From: Paenibacillus arenosi
GTDB lineage: Bacteria; Bacillota; Bacilli; Paenibacillales; Paenibacillaceae
DNA length: 64,000 bases
NCBI RefSeq assembly: GCF_014841135.1
Contig: NZ_JACYTN010000003.1
Location: 372,001 to 436,000 of the forward strand
Direction: 5' to 3'
Shown here: piece after piece, positions 16,519 to 25,605 of the stretch
How the letters are laid out: each line of letters starts with the position of its first letter
How positions within the stretch are numbered: position 1 is the stretch's first letter
Translations under genes and position numbers: made by a program
The notes under the pieces: generated by a model
Databases searched by the model: none
The model's input: the letters and a program-made list of their open reading frames with translations, nothing else
Told to the model about the DNA's origin: nothing

Positions 16519-17619
16519 ATGGCACTTAAGGCAGGTATTGTCGGACTTCCGAACGTAGGTAAATCTACACTATTTAATGCGATTACACAAGCGGGGGCAG
16601 AATCTGCGAACTACCCGTTCTGTACGATTGATCCAAATGTAGGGGTTGTAGAAGTTCCGGATGAGCGTTTGGTAAAATTGACAGAGCTGGTTACACCTAA
16701 CCGTACCGTTCCAACTGCTTTTGAATTCGTTGATATCGCTGGTATCGTGCGCGGTGCGAGCAAAGGTGAAGGCTTGGGCAACAAATTCTTGGCTCATATT
16801 CGCGAAGTGGATGCGATTGTTCACGTTGTTCGCTGCTTCGAAGATGAGAACATTACACACGTTGATGGAAAAGTTGATCCGATCAGTGATATCCAAACGA
16901 TTAACCTTGAGCTTATCCTTGCTGACTTGGAGTCTGTTGAGAAACGCCTTGAGCGTTCCAAGAAGAACTTGAAGAGCGGAGACAAGAAAATTGCTTTGGA
17001 AGTAGAAGTGTTGGAGAAGGTAAAAGAAGCTCTTTACAACGATACGCCTGTGCGCGGTATCGAGTTGACTGAAGACGAGAAGGTTGCTATTCGTGAGCTT
17101 CATTTGTTAACAATTAAGCCTGTGTTGTATGCAGCTAATGTAAGCGAAGATGAAGTGGCATCTGCGGAAGATAACAAGTATGTTGCAAAAGTTCGTGAGT
17201 TTGCAGCAGCTGAGAATGCAGAAGTTGTTCCGATCAGCGCAAAGGTAGAAGCAGAGATTGCTGAGCTGGAAGGCGAAGATCGTGACATGTTCCTTGAAGA
17301 GCTTGGCTTGGAAGAGTCCGGATTGAACCGTCTTATTAAAGCAGCGTATCGCTTGCTGAACTTGTACACATACTTCACTGCTGGTGTACAGGAAGTTCGT
17401 GCTTGGACGATTCGTAAAGGTATGAAAGCACCTCAAGCGGCTGGTGTTATTCACACCGACTTCGAGCGCGGCTTTATCCGTGCAGAAGTTGTATCTTATG
17501 ATGATTTGGTTGCTGGCGGTTCTATGAACGTGGTGAAAGAGCAAGGTAAACTGCGTCTTGAAGGTAAAGAGTACGTTGTTCAAGATGGCGATGTTATGCA
17601 CTTCCGCTTTAACGTTTAA
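16519..17619 (+). CDS. ychF: Redox-regulated ATPase YchF (Obg-family)
   Basis: Universally conserved 366-residue P-loop ATPase of the Obg group that associates with ribosomes. The G1 motif GLPNVGKST is at residues 8-16, DIAG near 72, and the C-terminal TGS-like domain follows a helical insertion (residues about 130-200). The C-terminus [16 protein letters not shown] is typical. YchF prefers ATP because its G4 motif is altered. AAGGAGAG precedes the ATG. Confidence 0.96.
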   Translation: MALKAGIVGLPNVGKSTLFNAITQAGAESANYPFCTIDPNVGVVEVPDERLVKLTELVTPNRTVPTAFEFVDIAGIVRGASKGEGLGNKFLAHIREVDAIVHVVRCFEDENITHVDGKVDPISDIQTINLELILADLESVEKRLERSKKNLKSGDKKIALEVEVLEKVKEALYNDTPVRGIELTEDEKVAIRELHLLTIKPVLYAANVSEDEVASAEDNKYVAKVREFAAAENAEVVPISAKVEAEIAELEGEDRDMFLEELGLEESGLNRLIKAAYRLLNLYTYFTAGVQEVRAWTIRKGMKAPQAAGVIHTDFERGFIRAEVVSYDDLVAGGSMNVVKEQGKLRLEGKEYVVQDGDVMHFRFNV

Positions 17620-17700
17620 TAAATAGCCATTGTAAACGGCTTAGTCCAAATAGATGATTTTGATATATACACAATAATTGTGAGGAGAGGTGAACGTTTC

Positions 17701-18774
17701 ATGTTAGATCGTTTGCAATCGTTGGCTGATCGTTATGATAAGCTGAGCGAGCTACTATGTGACCCGGATGTCGCTAATGATTCTAAGAAACTTCGCGAAT
17801 ATTCGAAGGAGCAATCTGATCTTCAGCCAACTTATGAAGCATATACGGAATATAAGTCCGTCATGTCTGAGTTAGAAGCGGCTAAGACGATGATGCAAGA
17901 GAAGCTCGATGATGAAATGCGCGAAATGGTAAAAATGGAGATTGAGGAGCTTTCCGCTCGTCAAAAAGAGCTGGAAGAACGTATTTTCATCTTGCTCTTG
18001 CCGAAGGACCCTAATGATGATAAGAACGTAATCGTTGAGATTCGCGGTGCAGCTGGCGGTGACGAAGCGGCTTTGTTCGCGGCAGATCTCTATCGTATGT
18101 ATACTCGTTTTGCAGATTCACAAGGCTGGCGTACAGAGCTTATGGAAGCAAACGTGAACGGCTTGGGTGGCTTCAAAGAGGTTATCTTTATGATTACAGG
18201 TAAAGGTGCCTACAGCAAAATGAAGTACGAGAGCGGCGCACACCGTGTACAACGTATTCCAGTAACGGAATCCGGCGGACGTATTCATACATCGACTTCT
18301 ACAGTGGCGGTTATGCCGGAAATTGATGATTTCGAGATTGAAATTCACGATAAAGATATCCGTGTCGATACATTCTGTTCCTCTGGTGCAGGCGGTCAGT
18401 CGGTTAATACAACGAAGTCTGCGGTACGTGTAACACACGTTCCAACGGGCATTGTAGCACAGTGTCAGGATGGTAAGTCGCAGCACGAAAATAAAGACAA
18501 GGCGCTTCAAGTTCTACGCGCGCGTATTTACGACATTAAGCGTCAAGAGGAAGAAGCGAAATATGCGGGAGAACGTAAGAGCAAAGTAGGTACAGGTGAT
18601 CGCAGTGAGCGTATCCGTACGTACAACTTCCCACAGAGTCGTGTTACGGATCACCGTATCGGCCTCACGCTGCATAAGCTTGAGACAGTTATGAATGGCG
18701 ATATGGAAGAGATTATCCAAGCATTGACTGTAACAGAGCAAGCGGAAATTATGGAGAGAGAGAATCAAGGATGA
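17701..18774 (+). CDS. prfA: Peptide chain release factor 1
   Basis: RF1 of 357 residues reads UAA and UAG stop codons and triggers peptide release. The tripeptide stop-codon anticodon PVT is at 187-189 and the GGQ catalytic motif at 231-233. GGAGAGGTGA precedes the ATG at 17701; an earlier in-frame start (17680) lacks support. The last bases overlap prmC, whose product methylates the GGQ glutamine, an arrangement conserved in Bacillota and many other bacteria. Confidence 0.97.
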   Translation: MLDRLQSLADRYDKLSELLCDPDVANDSKKLREYSKEQSDLQPTYEAYTEYKSVMSELEAAKTMMQEKLDDEMREMVKMEIEELSARQKELEERIFILLLPKDPNDDKNVIVEIRGAAGGDEAALFAADLYRMYTRFADSQGWRTELMEANVNGLGGFKEVIFMITGKGAYSKMKYESGAHRVQRIPVTESGGRIHTSTSTVAVMPEIDDFEIEIHDKDIRVDTFCSSGAGGQSVNTTKSAVRVTHVPTGIVAQCQDGKSQHENKDKALQVLRARIYDIKRQEEEAKYAGERKSKVGTGDRSERIRTYNFPQSRVTDHRIGLTLHKLETVMNGDMEEIIQALTVTEQAEIMERENQG

Positions 18775-19685
18775 GTGAACGGAACTTGATTGACGGACCG
18801 TTACAGCCGTTCTCTCTTATTCCTCCACTAACGATAAGAGAAGCCTGGGTACAGGCTTCTTCTTATTTATCTGAATCTGGTGTGGAGGACGCTGGTCACC
18901 ACGCAGAGCTACTGCTGAGACATGTGCTCGATTGGGAGCGCGTGACGTATTTGATGCGAATGCAAGAAGAACTGCCTGCAGCGAGCTGTGAAACATACCG
19001 TGAAATGATCGAGCGCCGTGGCTGTGGAGAGCCGACTCAATATATTATTGGAGAGGCATATTTCTATGGTCTAGGCTTCCGAGTAACGCCAGACGTCCTG
19101 ATTCCTCGTCCAGAAACGGAATTGCTTGTGGAAGCCGTACTGGAAGAGGCGGATCGCCTATGGGGAGCGACAGCATCCATTCGTGCAGCGGATGTTGGTA
19201 CAGGCAGTGGCGCTATTGCTTGTGCATTAGCATCAGAGCGTCCTTCTTGGCATGTTAGGGCGGTCGACATATCTACCGCGGCTTTGAGTGTGGCACGCTC
19301 CAATGCGCAGCAGTTGGGCGTGGCAGAGCGTTTGGAGTGGCTGGAAGGCGATTTGTTGTTGCCCCTTGAAGGTCTGGAGCTGGATGTTCTCGTATCGAAT
19401 CCTCCATATATCCCTGATGAAGATCGAGAAGGATTAATGCGTGAAGTGCGTGACTATGAACCGCATACTGCTCTGTTTGGTGGTCAAGATGGTCTGGAAC
19501 CGTATCGACGCATGATGGCGATGCTTCCTCGACTTGCTGCATTACCGCGCATTGTTGCTTTTGAGCTTGGGCGTGGACAGGCGCAGGATGTTGCCGCGCT
19601 CGTACGTGAAGCAGGTTATCCGCATATCCGTATCGTTAACGATCTTGCAGGGATTGAACGTCATGTGTTAGGTATTCTCGATTAG
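18771..19685 (+). CDS. prmC: Release factor glutamine N5-methyltransferase
   Basis: SAM-dependent enzyme of 304 residues that methylates the Gln of the GGQ motif in release factors. The SAM loop [10 protein letters not shown] lies near residue 143 and the substrate-binding NPPY at 210-213. An N-terminal helical domain carries the usual RPETELLVE segment. Its ATG overlaps the prfA stop by four bases (ATGA), so translation is coupled to its substrate's gene. Confidence 0.96.
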   Translation: MSERNLIDGPLQPFSLIPPLTIREAWVQASSYLSESGVEDAGHHAELLLRHVLDWERVTYLMRMQEELPAASCETYREMIERRGCGEPTQYIIGEAYFYGLGFRVTPDVLIPRPETELLVEAVLEEADRLWGATASIRAADVGTGSGAIACALASERPSWHVRAVDISTAALSVARSNAQQLGVAERLEWLEGDLLLPLEGLELDVLVSNPPYIPDEDREGLMREVRDYEPHTALFGGQDGLEPYRRMMAMLPRLAALPRIVAFELGRGQAQDVAALVREAGYPHIRIVNDLAGIERHVLGILD

Positions 19686-19764
19686 AAATGTTTAGCGATA
19701 AGAATATTAATGCTCAATATACTTATTGCGGTAATATTGCATGAGTTAAAGGCTCTTAAATGCT

Positions 19765-19796
19765 AGATAGGCGGGCGATGCTCGCCTATTTTTTAT
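19765..19796 (+). terminator. Terminator after prmC
   Basis: ATAGGCG and CGCCTAT pair, followed by ATTTTTTATT. The rest of the 415-base gap to spoIIR (19797-20100) holds no convincing gene; ATGTACATTA is repeated directly at about 19887 and 19940. Confidence 0.85.
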
Positions 19797-20100
19797 TATA
19801 CGGATGCGGTCCCTTTTCTAGGACAAATCTATCGATTTGTACGTAAGGAAGAGACGGTGTTGAGGGTGAGGAGATGAGAGTGGGGGATGTACATTACAGT
19901 GAAGCCCAGTAAATCCCTGCATGCTGAGTGGAGAGCCATCATGTACATTAGCCTTGCTTAGCTGAGAAGTATCGATGGTAGAGTAAGAGAGTGCAAAAGA
20001 ACAAAATATTTTTTAATAGTTTCATAGGTTTAGCGTTGAGAGGTTGGGGACATAATGATGGCTAAGAGGCGCGCCCAACCTCACAAGGAGCATAACCGTT

Positions 20101-20820
20101 ATGAAACGTCGCACTTGGCTGAACATGCTGATGCTGACAGCTTTGACTGTTGGTATCGTGATGAGTTGGGATGGAAATGGAACGAATGCACAAGCAGTAC
20201 AAACTTCAGAAGCTATTCCGGAAGATGCTATCCGACTTCGCATATTAGCACATTCAGATAAAGAAACGGATCAGGCTGTGAAGAGACAGGTGCGTGATGC
20301 TGTCGTCGAAGGGATGAATGGTTGGCTAGAAGAAGGAAGCACGCCGCGTTCCCGTGAAGAGGCAAGAAATTGGATTGAATCACATCTCGAACAAATTCAA
20401 AACATTGCAGATGAAGTGGTTACGAAAGCGGGATATTCTTATGGAGTAAAGGCCGAATTGAAGGTTGTTCCGTTCCCTGCGAAGTTATATGGAGGTCAAG
20501 CTTATCCAGCTGGCAACTATGAGGCTTTACGAATTACGTTAGGTAGTGGTGAAGGTCAGAACTGGTGGTGTGTATTGTTTCCTCCATTATGTTTTGTAGA
20601 TGGTACACAAGGCACAGCTGTCGCAGCTGAGGCGGAAAAGGCAGAAGCAGTTGAAACTGCCAATCAGAAAGAAGCAGGGAAGTCGTCAACGCAATTGGAA
20701 GGAACTACATCTGTAGGAGAAGAAGCAGGTACATCAGATCGGGAAGTTCGTTTTTTCTTATGGGATCTACTTGTGTCCATTTTTGAGTGGATAGCTAACG
20801 TAGCTAAGTCCATATTTTAA
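20101..20820 (+). CDS. spoIIR: Stage II sporulation protein R
   Basis: Secreted signal protein of 239 residues made in the forespore, which triggers SpoIIGA to process pro-sigma-E in the mother cell. A membrane/signal segment lies at about 7-24, followed by the family core (EDAIRLRILAHSDKETDQ, VKRQVRDAV, YGGQAYPAGNYEALRI, WWCVLFPPLCFVD). A Glu/Ala-rich linker (about 175-215) and a hydrophobic C-terminal end FLWDLLVSIFEWI follow. AAGGAG precedes the ATG. Position after prfA-prmC is as in Bacillus. By family knowledge it should be under sigma-F. Confidence 0.95.
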   Translation: MKRRTWLNMLMLTALTVGIVMSWDGNGTNAQAVQTSEAIPEDAIRLRILAHSDKETDQAVKRQVRDAVVEGMNGWLEEGSTPRSREEARNWIESHLEQIQNIADEVVTKAGYSYGVKAELKVVPFPAKLYGGQAYPAGNYEALRITLGSGEGQNWWCVLFPPLCFVDGTQGTAVAAEAEKAEAVETANQKEAGKSSTQLEGTTSVGEEAGTSDREVRFFLWDLLVSIFEWIANVAKSIF

Positions 20821-20929
20821 ATTTCGATGTAATATGCATGATGGATATACCGGCATGCTTTAGTAAGAGAATGAGTCTGGTTAAACCAGTTGTTACGAGT
20901 TCTAAGCGTCCTAAGGAATTGGATAATCA

Positions 20930-20959
20930 TTGTTTCATGGCTATCATTTCATTTATAAT
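20930..20959 (+). promoter_or_regulatory. Sigma-A-like promoter in the spoIIR-tsaC gap
   Basis: TTGTTT (20930-20935), an 18-base spacer and a perfect TATAAT (20954-20959). Confidence 0.5.
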
Positions 20960-20965
20960 AAATCT

Positions 20966-21165
20966 AGTTCAGTAATGTGAGATATACAGTCGAGAGTCGC
21001 TAAGCGAAAGTACGGAATGCAGAGTGTCGCAGAGACTGTTTTGTATAGTAAGAATGACTTGTTCTAAGCAAGAACCATTGCAGCAGGACATGAGGGTTTA
21101 ATATGAATAACAAGATCCGAGAGAAATGACAGGAAGATGCCGCTGATCCCGGCATCTTCTTTATT
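20966..21165 (+). ncRNA. Possible 200-nt untranslated transcript or leader before tsaC
   Basis: The promoter at 20930-20959 faces a region without a plausible ORF, which ends in a terminator-like hairpin (AGATGCCG/CGGCATCT at 21135-21157, then TTCTTTATT). CAGTC near 20988 and GACTG near 21037 could pair around an inner structured stretch. It may be an independent small RNA or an attenuator leader of tsaC. Together with 21166-21293 it makes up the 473-base gap. Confidence 0.3.
21134..21165 (+). terminator. Terminator-like hairpin upstream of tsaC
   Basis: AAGATGCCG and CGGCATCTT pair around a short loop, followed by TTCTTTATT. Confidence 0.7.
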
Positions 21166-21293
21166 ACGGTTAGGCTTTTCTTGACGATAAATATAGCGTT
21201 CAGCAGTGAAAATAGATTAGTTTGGCAGCGCAGTGTCTGTTGATAAATAGGATATGTACATGTTGTACAAAGTGACAGGAGGCAATAGGCATC

Positions 21294-22625
21294 ATGAAAA
21301 TAAATAATGAGGATCCTCAATACAGCGGATCTGGATTGCTGCCGGAAGAGAGAACAAAAGTATGGCAACTGCAAGGCACAGAACCAGCGATAGCAGAGCA
21401 GTGGATTCATGAAGCGGCATTGTGTTTGGCGGAAGGGAAGACGGTCGCTTTTCCAACAGAGACTGTGTATGGCTTAGGTGCGGATGCTACATCTACCGAG
21501 GCGGTTGAATCTATTTTTATGGCAAAAGGAAGACCATCTGATAATCCACTTATCGTGCATATCGCGCATCGAGAACAGCTTGATGATCTCGTACAGCCGT
21601 ATAATGAGCTTGCCCAGCGACTCATGGAGCGCTTCTGGCCAGGACCATTAACATTGGTCCTGCCTGCACGCTCTGGTGCAGTTTCCCCGCGTGTGACGGC
21701 AGGCCTATCAACGGTAGCGGTGCGTATGCCGGATCATGAAGTTGCACTTCGTCTTATTGCTGCGTCGGGGAAGCCGATTGCGGCACCGAGTGCCAACCGT
21801 TCAGGTCGGCCGAGCCCAACGCGAGCCGAGCATGTTGTGACGGATTTGGCTGGGCGAATCGCAGGTGTTGTCGATGGTGGTTCAACGGGAGTTGGCGTAG
21901 AGTCTACCGTTGTGGAACTTGATGGTGATCGTATCCATGTGCTGCGTCCAGGCGGTGTAACGCTTGATATGTTAGCAGAGCTTGGTACACCTGTTACGGT
22001 TGATCGTGCAGTGGACCCGACATTAGTAGGTGTTGAGGTTGTTCTGAACCATATCCATTCGGGCAAAGAAATCATCCCAACAGAGTCTGCAGTGGCAGAA
22101 AATGAAACAGTAAGCAGCATAGGATTTGAGAAGGAAATAGTGAACATAAATGGTGCAGATATAGAGCAACTGCAACTGCCGGCGCGCCAATTGGTTGTAG
22201 AACCTACAAAGGATAGTCAGGTTACTGTATCAGCGGCAGAGGCGGTCGCTCCACGCTCGCCGGGCATGAAATATGCTCATTATGCGCCGCAAGGCACGAT
22301 GTATCTCGTGCAAGGCGATGATGATACCGCTGTGTCGGCTTACATTCAAGCCGACCTCGACGACGCCAAGCAGCGCGGTGAGAAGACAGGCGTGCTCACA
22401 TTCCATGAGCATGCCACACGTTACCGCGCAGACGTCGTCGTAGAGCTGGGCAGCTTGCAGCAGCTAGAGCAAGCTGCCCAACTGCTGTACGATGCGCTCC
22501 GCCGCTTCGATGAAGCGGGCGCAACGTACATCGCCGCCGAGACATGTCCGGCCGAAGGAATCGGCTTGGCGGTCATGAACCGCCTCGTAAAGGCCGCCGG
22601 ACACCGTCTCGTCCGCGTGCCATAA
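21294..22625 (+). CDS. L-threonylcarbamoyladenylate synthase, Sua5 type (YwlC)
   Basis: Makes threonylcarbamoyl-AMP from threonine, bicarbonate and ATP for the t6A modification of ANN-decoding tRNAs. The YrdC domain fills residues about 38-235 (FPTETVYGLGADATS, KGRPSDNPLIVHI, SANRSGRPSPT). The C-terminal Sua5 domain begins at APRSPGMKYAHYAPQG (residue 319). At 443 residues it is about 95 longer than usual: an acidic, low-complexity insert of about 75 residues (240-318) separates the domains, and there is an N-terminal extension of about 20. The last 400 bases are clearly GC-richer than the rest. First gene of the ywlC-ywlD-ywlE-rpiB-ywlG-glyA order. Confidence 0.94.
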   Translation: MKINNEDPQYSGSGLLPEERTKVWQLQGTEPAIAEQWIHEAALCLAEGKTVAFPTETVYGLGADATSTEAVESIFMAKGRPSDNPLIVHIAHREQLDDLVQPYNELAQRLMERFWPGPLTLVLPARSGAVSPRVTAGLSTVAVRMPDHEVALRLIAASGKPIAAPSANRSGRPSPTRAEHVVTDLAGRIAGVVDGGSTGVGVESTVVELDGDRIHVLRPGGVTLDMLAELGTPVTVDRAVDPTLVGVEVVLNHIHSGKEIIPTESAVAENETVSSIGFEKEIVNINGADIEQLQLPARQLVVEPTKDSQVTVSAAEAVAPRSPGMKYAHYAPQGTMYLVQGDDDTAVSAYIQADLDDAKQRGEKTGVLTFHEHATRYRADVVVELGSLQQLEQAAQLLYDALRRFDEAGATYIAAETCPAEGIGLAVMNRLVKAAGHRLVRVP

Positions 22626-22636
22626 CGCACGCGTCC

Positions 22637-22795
22637 TTATACGCCTTTCGTTCCAGTAGGAACGATGGCGACCCAAACCGAGCAGGCCAGCGCCGCAAAA
22701 GATGGCGTTCCTAGCATCGTCGCATTTTTCGCGCAAGGCGATGCTACAGCGGTGAGGTCGTTCGCGCTCTGTGGATTGCAGGCCTGCTCTGTCAT
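22637..22795 (-). CDS. Small 52-residue ORF, unknown, divergent from mntP
   Basis: On the minus strand ATG 22795 is preceded by a perfect AAGGAGG six bases upstream. The 52 codons run to TAA at 22637, 11 bases short of the convergent tsaC stop. The product begins MTEQACNPQSANDL, is polar to about residue 25, then has a hydrophobic stretch (FAALACSVWVAIV) that could be a membrane helix. No family recognised. The ribosome site lies in one arm of the inverted repeat at 22801-22843. The ORF is GC-rich, like the adjacent end of tsaC, so chance openness is possible. Confidence 0.45.
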   Translation of the reverse strand: MTEQACNPQSANDLTAVASPCAKNATMLGTPSFAALACSVWVAIVPTGTKGV

Positions 22796-22800
22796 GATTC

Positions 22801-22843
22801 CCTCCTTGTCCGCATAGGCTGAATTAGATATCGGACAAGGAGG
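22801..22843. repeat. 12-bp perfect inverted repeat carrying divergent ribosome sites
   Basis: CCTCCTTGTCCG (22801-22812) and CGGACAAGGAGG (22832-22843) flank 19 bases. The right arm holds the AAGGAGG used by mntP; the left arm, read on the minus strand, holds the AAGGAGG of the 52-residue ORF. As RNA, either transcript crossing both arms could hide its ribosome site in a hairpin. Confidence 0.75.
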
Positions 22844-22851
22844 GGAAGTTC

Positions 22852-23421
22852 TTGGGAGATATAATGGCTGTTCCGTTTGGCCAACTGATGACCATTATGA
22901 TTATGGCGCTAGCGCTCGGTTGCGATGCGTTTTCTCTCTGTCTAGGTATCGGAATGCAGGGAATGCGGGCGATTGATATGGTGCGTATAAGTATTAGCAT
23001 CGCTCTTTTTCATATAGCTATGCCATTGCTAGGACTCTTAACAGGAGCCTATATGAGTGTGGTATTTGGACAAGTTACAAGTTATGCGGCTGGGGCGCTT
23101 TTGCTCTTGCTGGGCATACATATGATATATAGTACGCTGAAAGGTGATTCTGCGGGATTGTTTCATACAAGCACTTGGTGGGGAACCTTACTATTTGCGT
23201 TAAGCGTCAGCGTGGATTCATTTTCGGTCGGTGTTTCACTTGGCATGTTCCATTGGAACTTGTTCCTCACAGTCATGTTATTCGGCATATTTGGTGGAAT
23301 CATGTCTATATTGGGATTAAAGCTGGGGCACCTTGTTGGCCAGCGTATAGGTGAGTATGGTGAGGCAATAGGAGGAGCGGTGCTGCTTATCTTTGGTATT
23401 CTTTTTTTGATTCCATCGTAG
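22852..23421 (+). CDS. mntP: Putative manganese efflux pump MntP (YwlD-like)
   Basis: Membrane protein of 189 residues with six predicted helices, expected to export Mn(II). Acidic residues sit in helices as in the family (ALGCDAFSLCLGIG near residue 28 and SVSVDSFSVGVSLG near 125, an internal duplication). The start is TTG 22852, eight bases after AAGGAGG; ATG 22864 is too far from that site though it has GGGAGA nearby. The inverted repeat covering the ribosome site could give RNA-level control. I do not recognise a yybP-ykoY manganese riboswitch here. Confidence 0.93.
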   Translation: MGDIMAVPFGQLMTIMIMALALGCDAFSLCLGIGMQGMRAIDMVRISISIALFHIAMPLLGLLTGAYMSVVFGQVTSYAAGALLLLLGIHMIYSTLKGDSAGLFHTSTWWGTLLFALSVSVDSFSVGVSLGMFHWNLFLTVMLFGIFGGIMSILGLKLGHLVGQRIGEYGEAIGGAVLLIFGILFLIPS

Positions 23422-23484
23422 AATCGGGTACAATAGATATAAAGAGCGCTTGAGCGCACGAAAATGCACCGTGGAGGGACAACG

Positions 23485-24075
23485 ATGACACGCATCTTAT
23501 TTGTATGCACTGGTAACACATGCCGCAGTCCAATGGCAGAATCCCTGCTGCGTCATATGGCGTCTCAACGTGGGATCGCGGTTGAAGTACGCTCGGCAGG
23601 AGTAGCAGCAACGGACGGCATGCCGATGTCTAGGCACGCACAGACGGTGCTCTATGAACGGAATATGTCGAATGAATCTTTTGCCTCCCGTTCTTTGGAA
23701 AAGGCAAGTATAGATTGGGCGGATATTATACTAACGCTTACCGCGAGTCACAAACAACATGTGATCCACAAATTCGAGGGTGTCGCTGATAAAGTTTTTA
23801 CGCTTAAGGAATATGTGGAGGAGAACGATACGTCCAGTCAGAAAGAGCAGTTCCATCAAGAGCTGCATTCGCTGATGGCAGAATTGCAATTGAAGTTGTC
23901 GATGGGAGAACAGCCTTCTGAACTGGAAATTGCAAGAGTCTATCAACTCCAAGCACGCATGCCTAATTTGGATATTCAGGATCCATATGGCGGAAACTTA
24001 GAACAATATCAATTGACGGCAGAAGAGATTCGATCCGCTTTAGAACGTGTTTTGGACAAGCTTGATCAAAAATAA
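23485..24075 (+). CDS. ywlE: Low-molecular-weight protein phosphatase, YwlE-type (protein arginine phosphatase)
   Basis: Phosphatase of 196 residues. The P-loop CTGNTCRS near residue 8 has Thr after Cys-Thr-Gly-Asn, the residue that in Bacillus YwlE favours phospho-arginine. The general acid Asp is in DPYGG (residue 166). Compared with the usual 150 residues, about 45 extra lie between KEYVE (about 112) and DPYGG: a Gln/Glu/Leu-rich helix-forming segment. ATG 23485 follows GGAGGG; the upstream ATG 23464 would contain that site. By family knowledge it opposes the arginine kinase McsB. Context matches the ywl cluster of Bacillus. Confidence 0.9.
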   Translation: MTRILFVCTGNTCRSPMAESLLRHMASQRGIAVEVRSAGVAATDGMPMSRHAQTVLYERNMSNESFASRSLEKASIDWADIILTLTASHKQHVIHKFEGVADKVFTLKEYVEENDTSSQKEQFHQELHSLMAELQLKLSMGEQPSELEIARVYQLQARMPNLDIQDPYGGNLEQYQLTAEEIRSALERVLDKLDQK

Positions 24076-24199
24076 ATTGAATTTGTTATCGGTTTGCGAT
24101 ATGATTCAATTATCAAACGCGAGGTTCGATGTGACTGGCGACAAGAGTGGAGAAATACCACGATGGAGCATCGAATAATACGGCCGGTCGCCTGGGCAG

Positions 24200-24241
24200 A
24201 AGAGCAAGTGTACGCATATGCGTATGCTTAGCTCTTTTTTT
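24200..24241 (+). terminator. Terminator after ywlE
   Basis: AGAGC-AAG on the left pairs with CTT-A-GCTCT on the right around an inner GTACGCATATGCGTA dyad, and seven Ts follow. Confidence 0.8.
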
Positions 24242-24374
24242 GTTATCTGCATACCTCTCCGTCCTAGAATTTGTGCATTTGGATGTTAATCCCTTGTGAC
24301 GAATTTGCGAGAAATGCGTCTTTTTCTACAAAATTCGTTATAATAGTGGCATAAACCGTAGGAGGTAACTTGCT

Positions 24375-24833
24375 ATGAAAATTGCAATCGGAGCAGACCA
24401 CGCAGGTGTGCGTTTGAAACAAGATATTATTGAAGTGATTCAACAAATGGGACATGAAGTACAGGACTATGGCTGCGATTGCAACCAATCTGTTGACTAC
24501 CCGGATTATGCATTGCCAGTAGCAGAGGCTGTTGTTAATAAAGAAGCTGATCGCGGTGTCCTCATTTGTGGTACAGGTATCGGCATGTCCATTGCTGCGA
24601 ATAAAGTGACAGGCATTCGCTGTGCACTTGTTACCGATCTTTTCTCCGCGCAAGCGACGCGCGAGCATAACGATACGAATGTATTAGCTCTAGGAGAACG
24701 TGTAACAGGTCCTGGTGTTGCACAAGAAATTGTGAAAGTATGGCTGTCTACGGAGTTTAGTCAAGGCGAGCGTCATGCAGGCCGCTTGAACAAAGTAGCG
24801 GAGATCGAGCGCAAATATCACGCAGCTCCTTAA
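24375..24833 (+). CDS. rpiB: Ribose 5-phosphate isomerase B
   Basis: Interconverts ribose 5-phosphate and ribulose 5-phosphate in the pentose phosphate pathway. The 152-residue protein has GADHAG at the N-terminus, DYPDYA, and catalytic Cys65 in CGTGIGMSIAANK, then the REHNDTNVL segment. AGGAGGT precedes the ATG. A TATAAT at 24339-24344, after the terminator at 24200, suggests its own promoter. Confidence 0.95.
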   Translation: MKIAIGADHAGVRLKQDIIEVIQQMGHEVQDYGCDCNQSVDYPDYALPVAEAVVNKEADRGVLICGTGIGMSIAANKVTGIRCALVTDLFSAQATREHNDTNVLALGERVTGPGVAQEIVKVWLSTEFSQGERHAGRLNKVAEIERKYHAAP

Positions 24834-24851
24834 GCGGAAAGGAGACTCATC

Positions 24852-25448
24852 ATGCAGCATCCAGAACAACTTGAGTCCATTCGTGCTGAAGCAGAGCTAG
24901 CGGCCAATGCTCTAGTAGAGGCTGCTGAGCTGCGGCCTGGTCAAATTGTGGTCATCGGTTGCAGCACAAGTGAAGTGATTGGAGAACGCATTGGCACATC
25001 TGGTACATTGGATGTAGCAAGCGCGCTCTATGATGGATTGCAAGTTCTTCAATCGCGCTATCAGTTACAATTGGCTTTTCAATGCTGCGAGCATTTGAAT
25101 CGGGCGTTGGTTATAGAGCGGTCACTGTGCGAAGCTATGCGCTTAGAAGAAGTCAGTGCTATTCCAGTTCCACGAGCAGGAGGTTCAATGCCTTCCATCG
25201 CTTATCGCAATATGAGCGATCCGTGTGTGGTGGAGCATTTGTCTGCACATGCAGGGATAGATATTGGGGAAACACTAATTGGTATGCATTTGCGCCATGT
25301 GGCTGTCCCATTACGAACTGCTGTCCGAACAATTGGTGCTGCACGCATTACGATGGCGACCAGTCGCCCCAAGCTAATCGGAGGCGAGAGAGCAGTATAT
25401 AGCCTTGAGCCACATAGTGGAAATGATATAGTTGGCAGTTGTTCGTAA
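24852..25448 (+). CDS. ywlG: UPF0340/TIGR01440 family protein (YwlG-like)
   Basis: Conserved protein of 198 residues, function unknown, placed between rpiB and glyA exactly as ywlG in Bacillus. Family stretches visible are VEAAELRPGQIVVIGCSTSEV, ERIGTSGTLD, CEHLNRALVIER, VPVPRAGGSM-like (IPVPRAGGSMP) and a closing GGERAVYS. AAAGGAGA precedes the ATG. The region after residue 185 is slightly longer than in Bacillus. Confidence 0.9.
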   Translation: MQHPEQLESIRAEAELAANALVEAAELRPGQIVVIGCSTSEVIGERIGTSGTLDVASALYDGLQVLQSRYQLQLAFQCCEHLNRALVIERSLCEAMRLEEVSAIPVPRAGGSMPSIAYRNMSDPCVVEHLSAHAGIDIGETLIGMHLRHVAVPLRTAVRTIGAARITMATSRPKLIGGERAVYSLEPHSGNDIVGSCS

Positions 25449-25605
25449 CGGTTGCTTGATCTCATGGTTGTTCGAACTTGGAACAACGTAGTAGAGGAAT
25501 TGATTTGCTCACGGAACGATTATGAATGACATAGTCGTTTCGGTCAATTTATATAAAAGTGTTGAGCATAGTGAAGTATGGATGAATTGTGGGAGGGATA
25601 CGTCG

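Noticed and set aside
20055-20261. 68-residue ORF overlapping the start of spoIIR
   Set aside because: It is in another frame over the conserved spoIIR N-terminus and lacks a ribosome site; AAGGAG at 20085 serves spoIIR.
22464-22736. 90-residue minus-strand ORF across the end of tsaC
   Set aside because: It is a frame shadow in GC-rich DNA; the 52-residue ORF in a different frame has the ribosome site.
22801-22852. yybP-ykoY manganese riboswitch before mntP
   Set aside because: The upstream region is only about 200 bases, is occupied by the minus-strand ORF, and shows none of the conserved loop sequences I know; only a simple inverted repeat is present.
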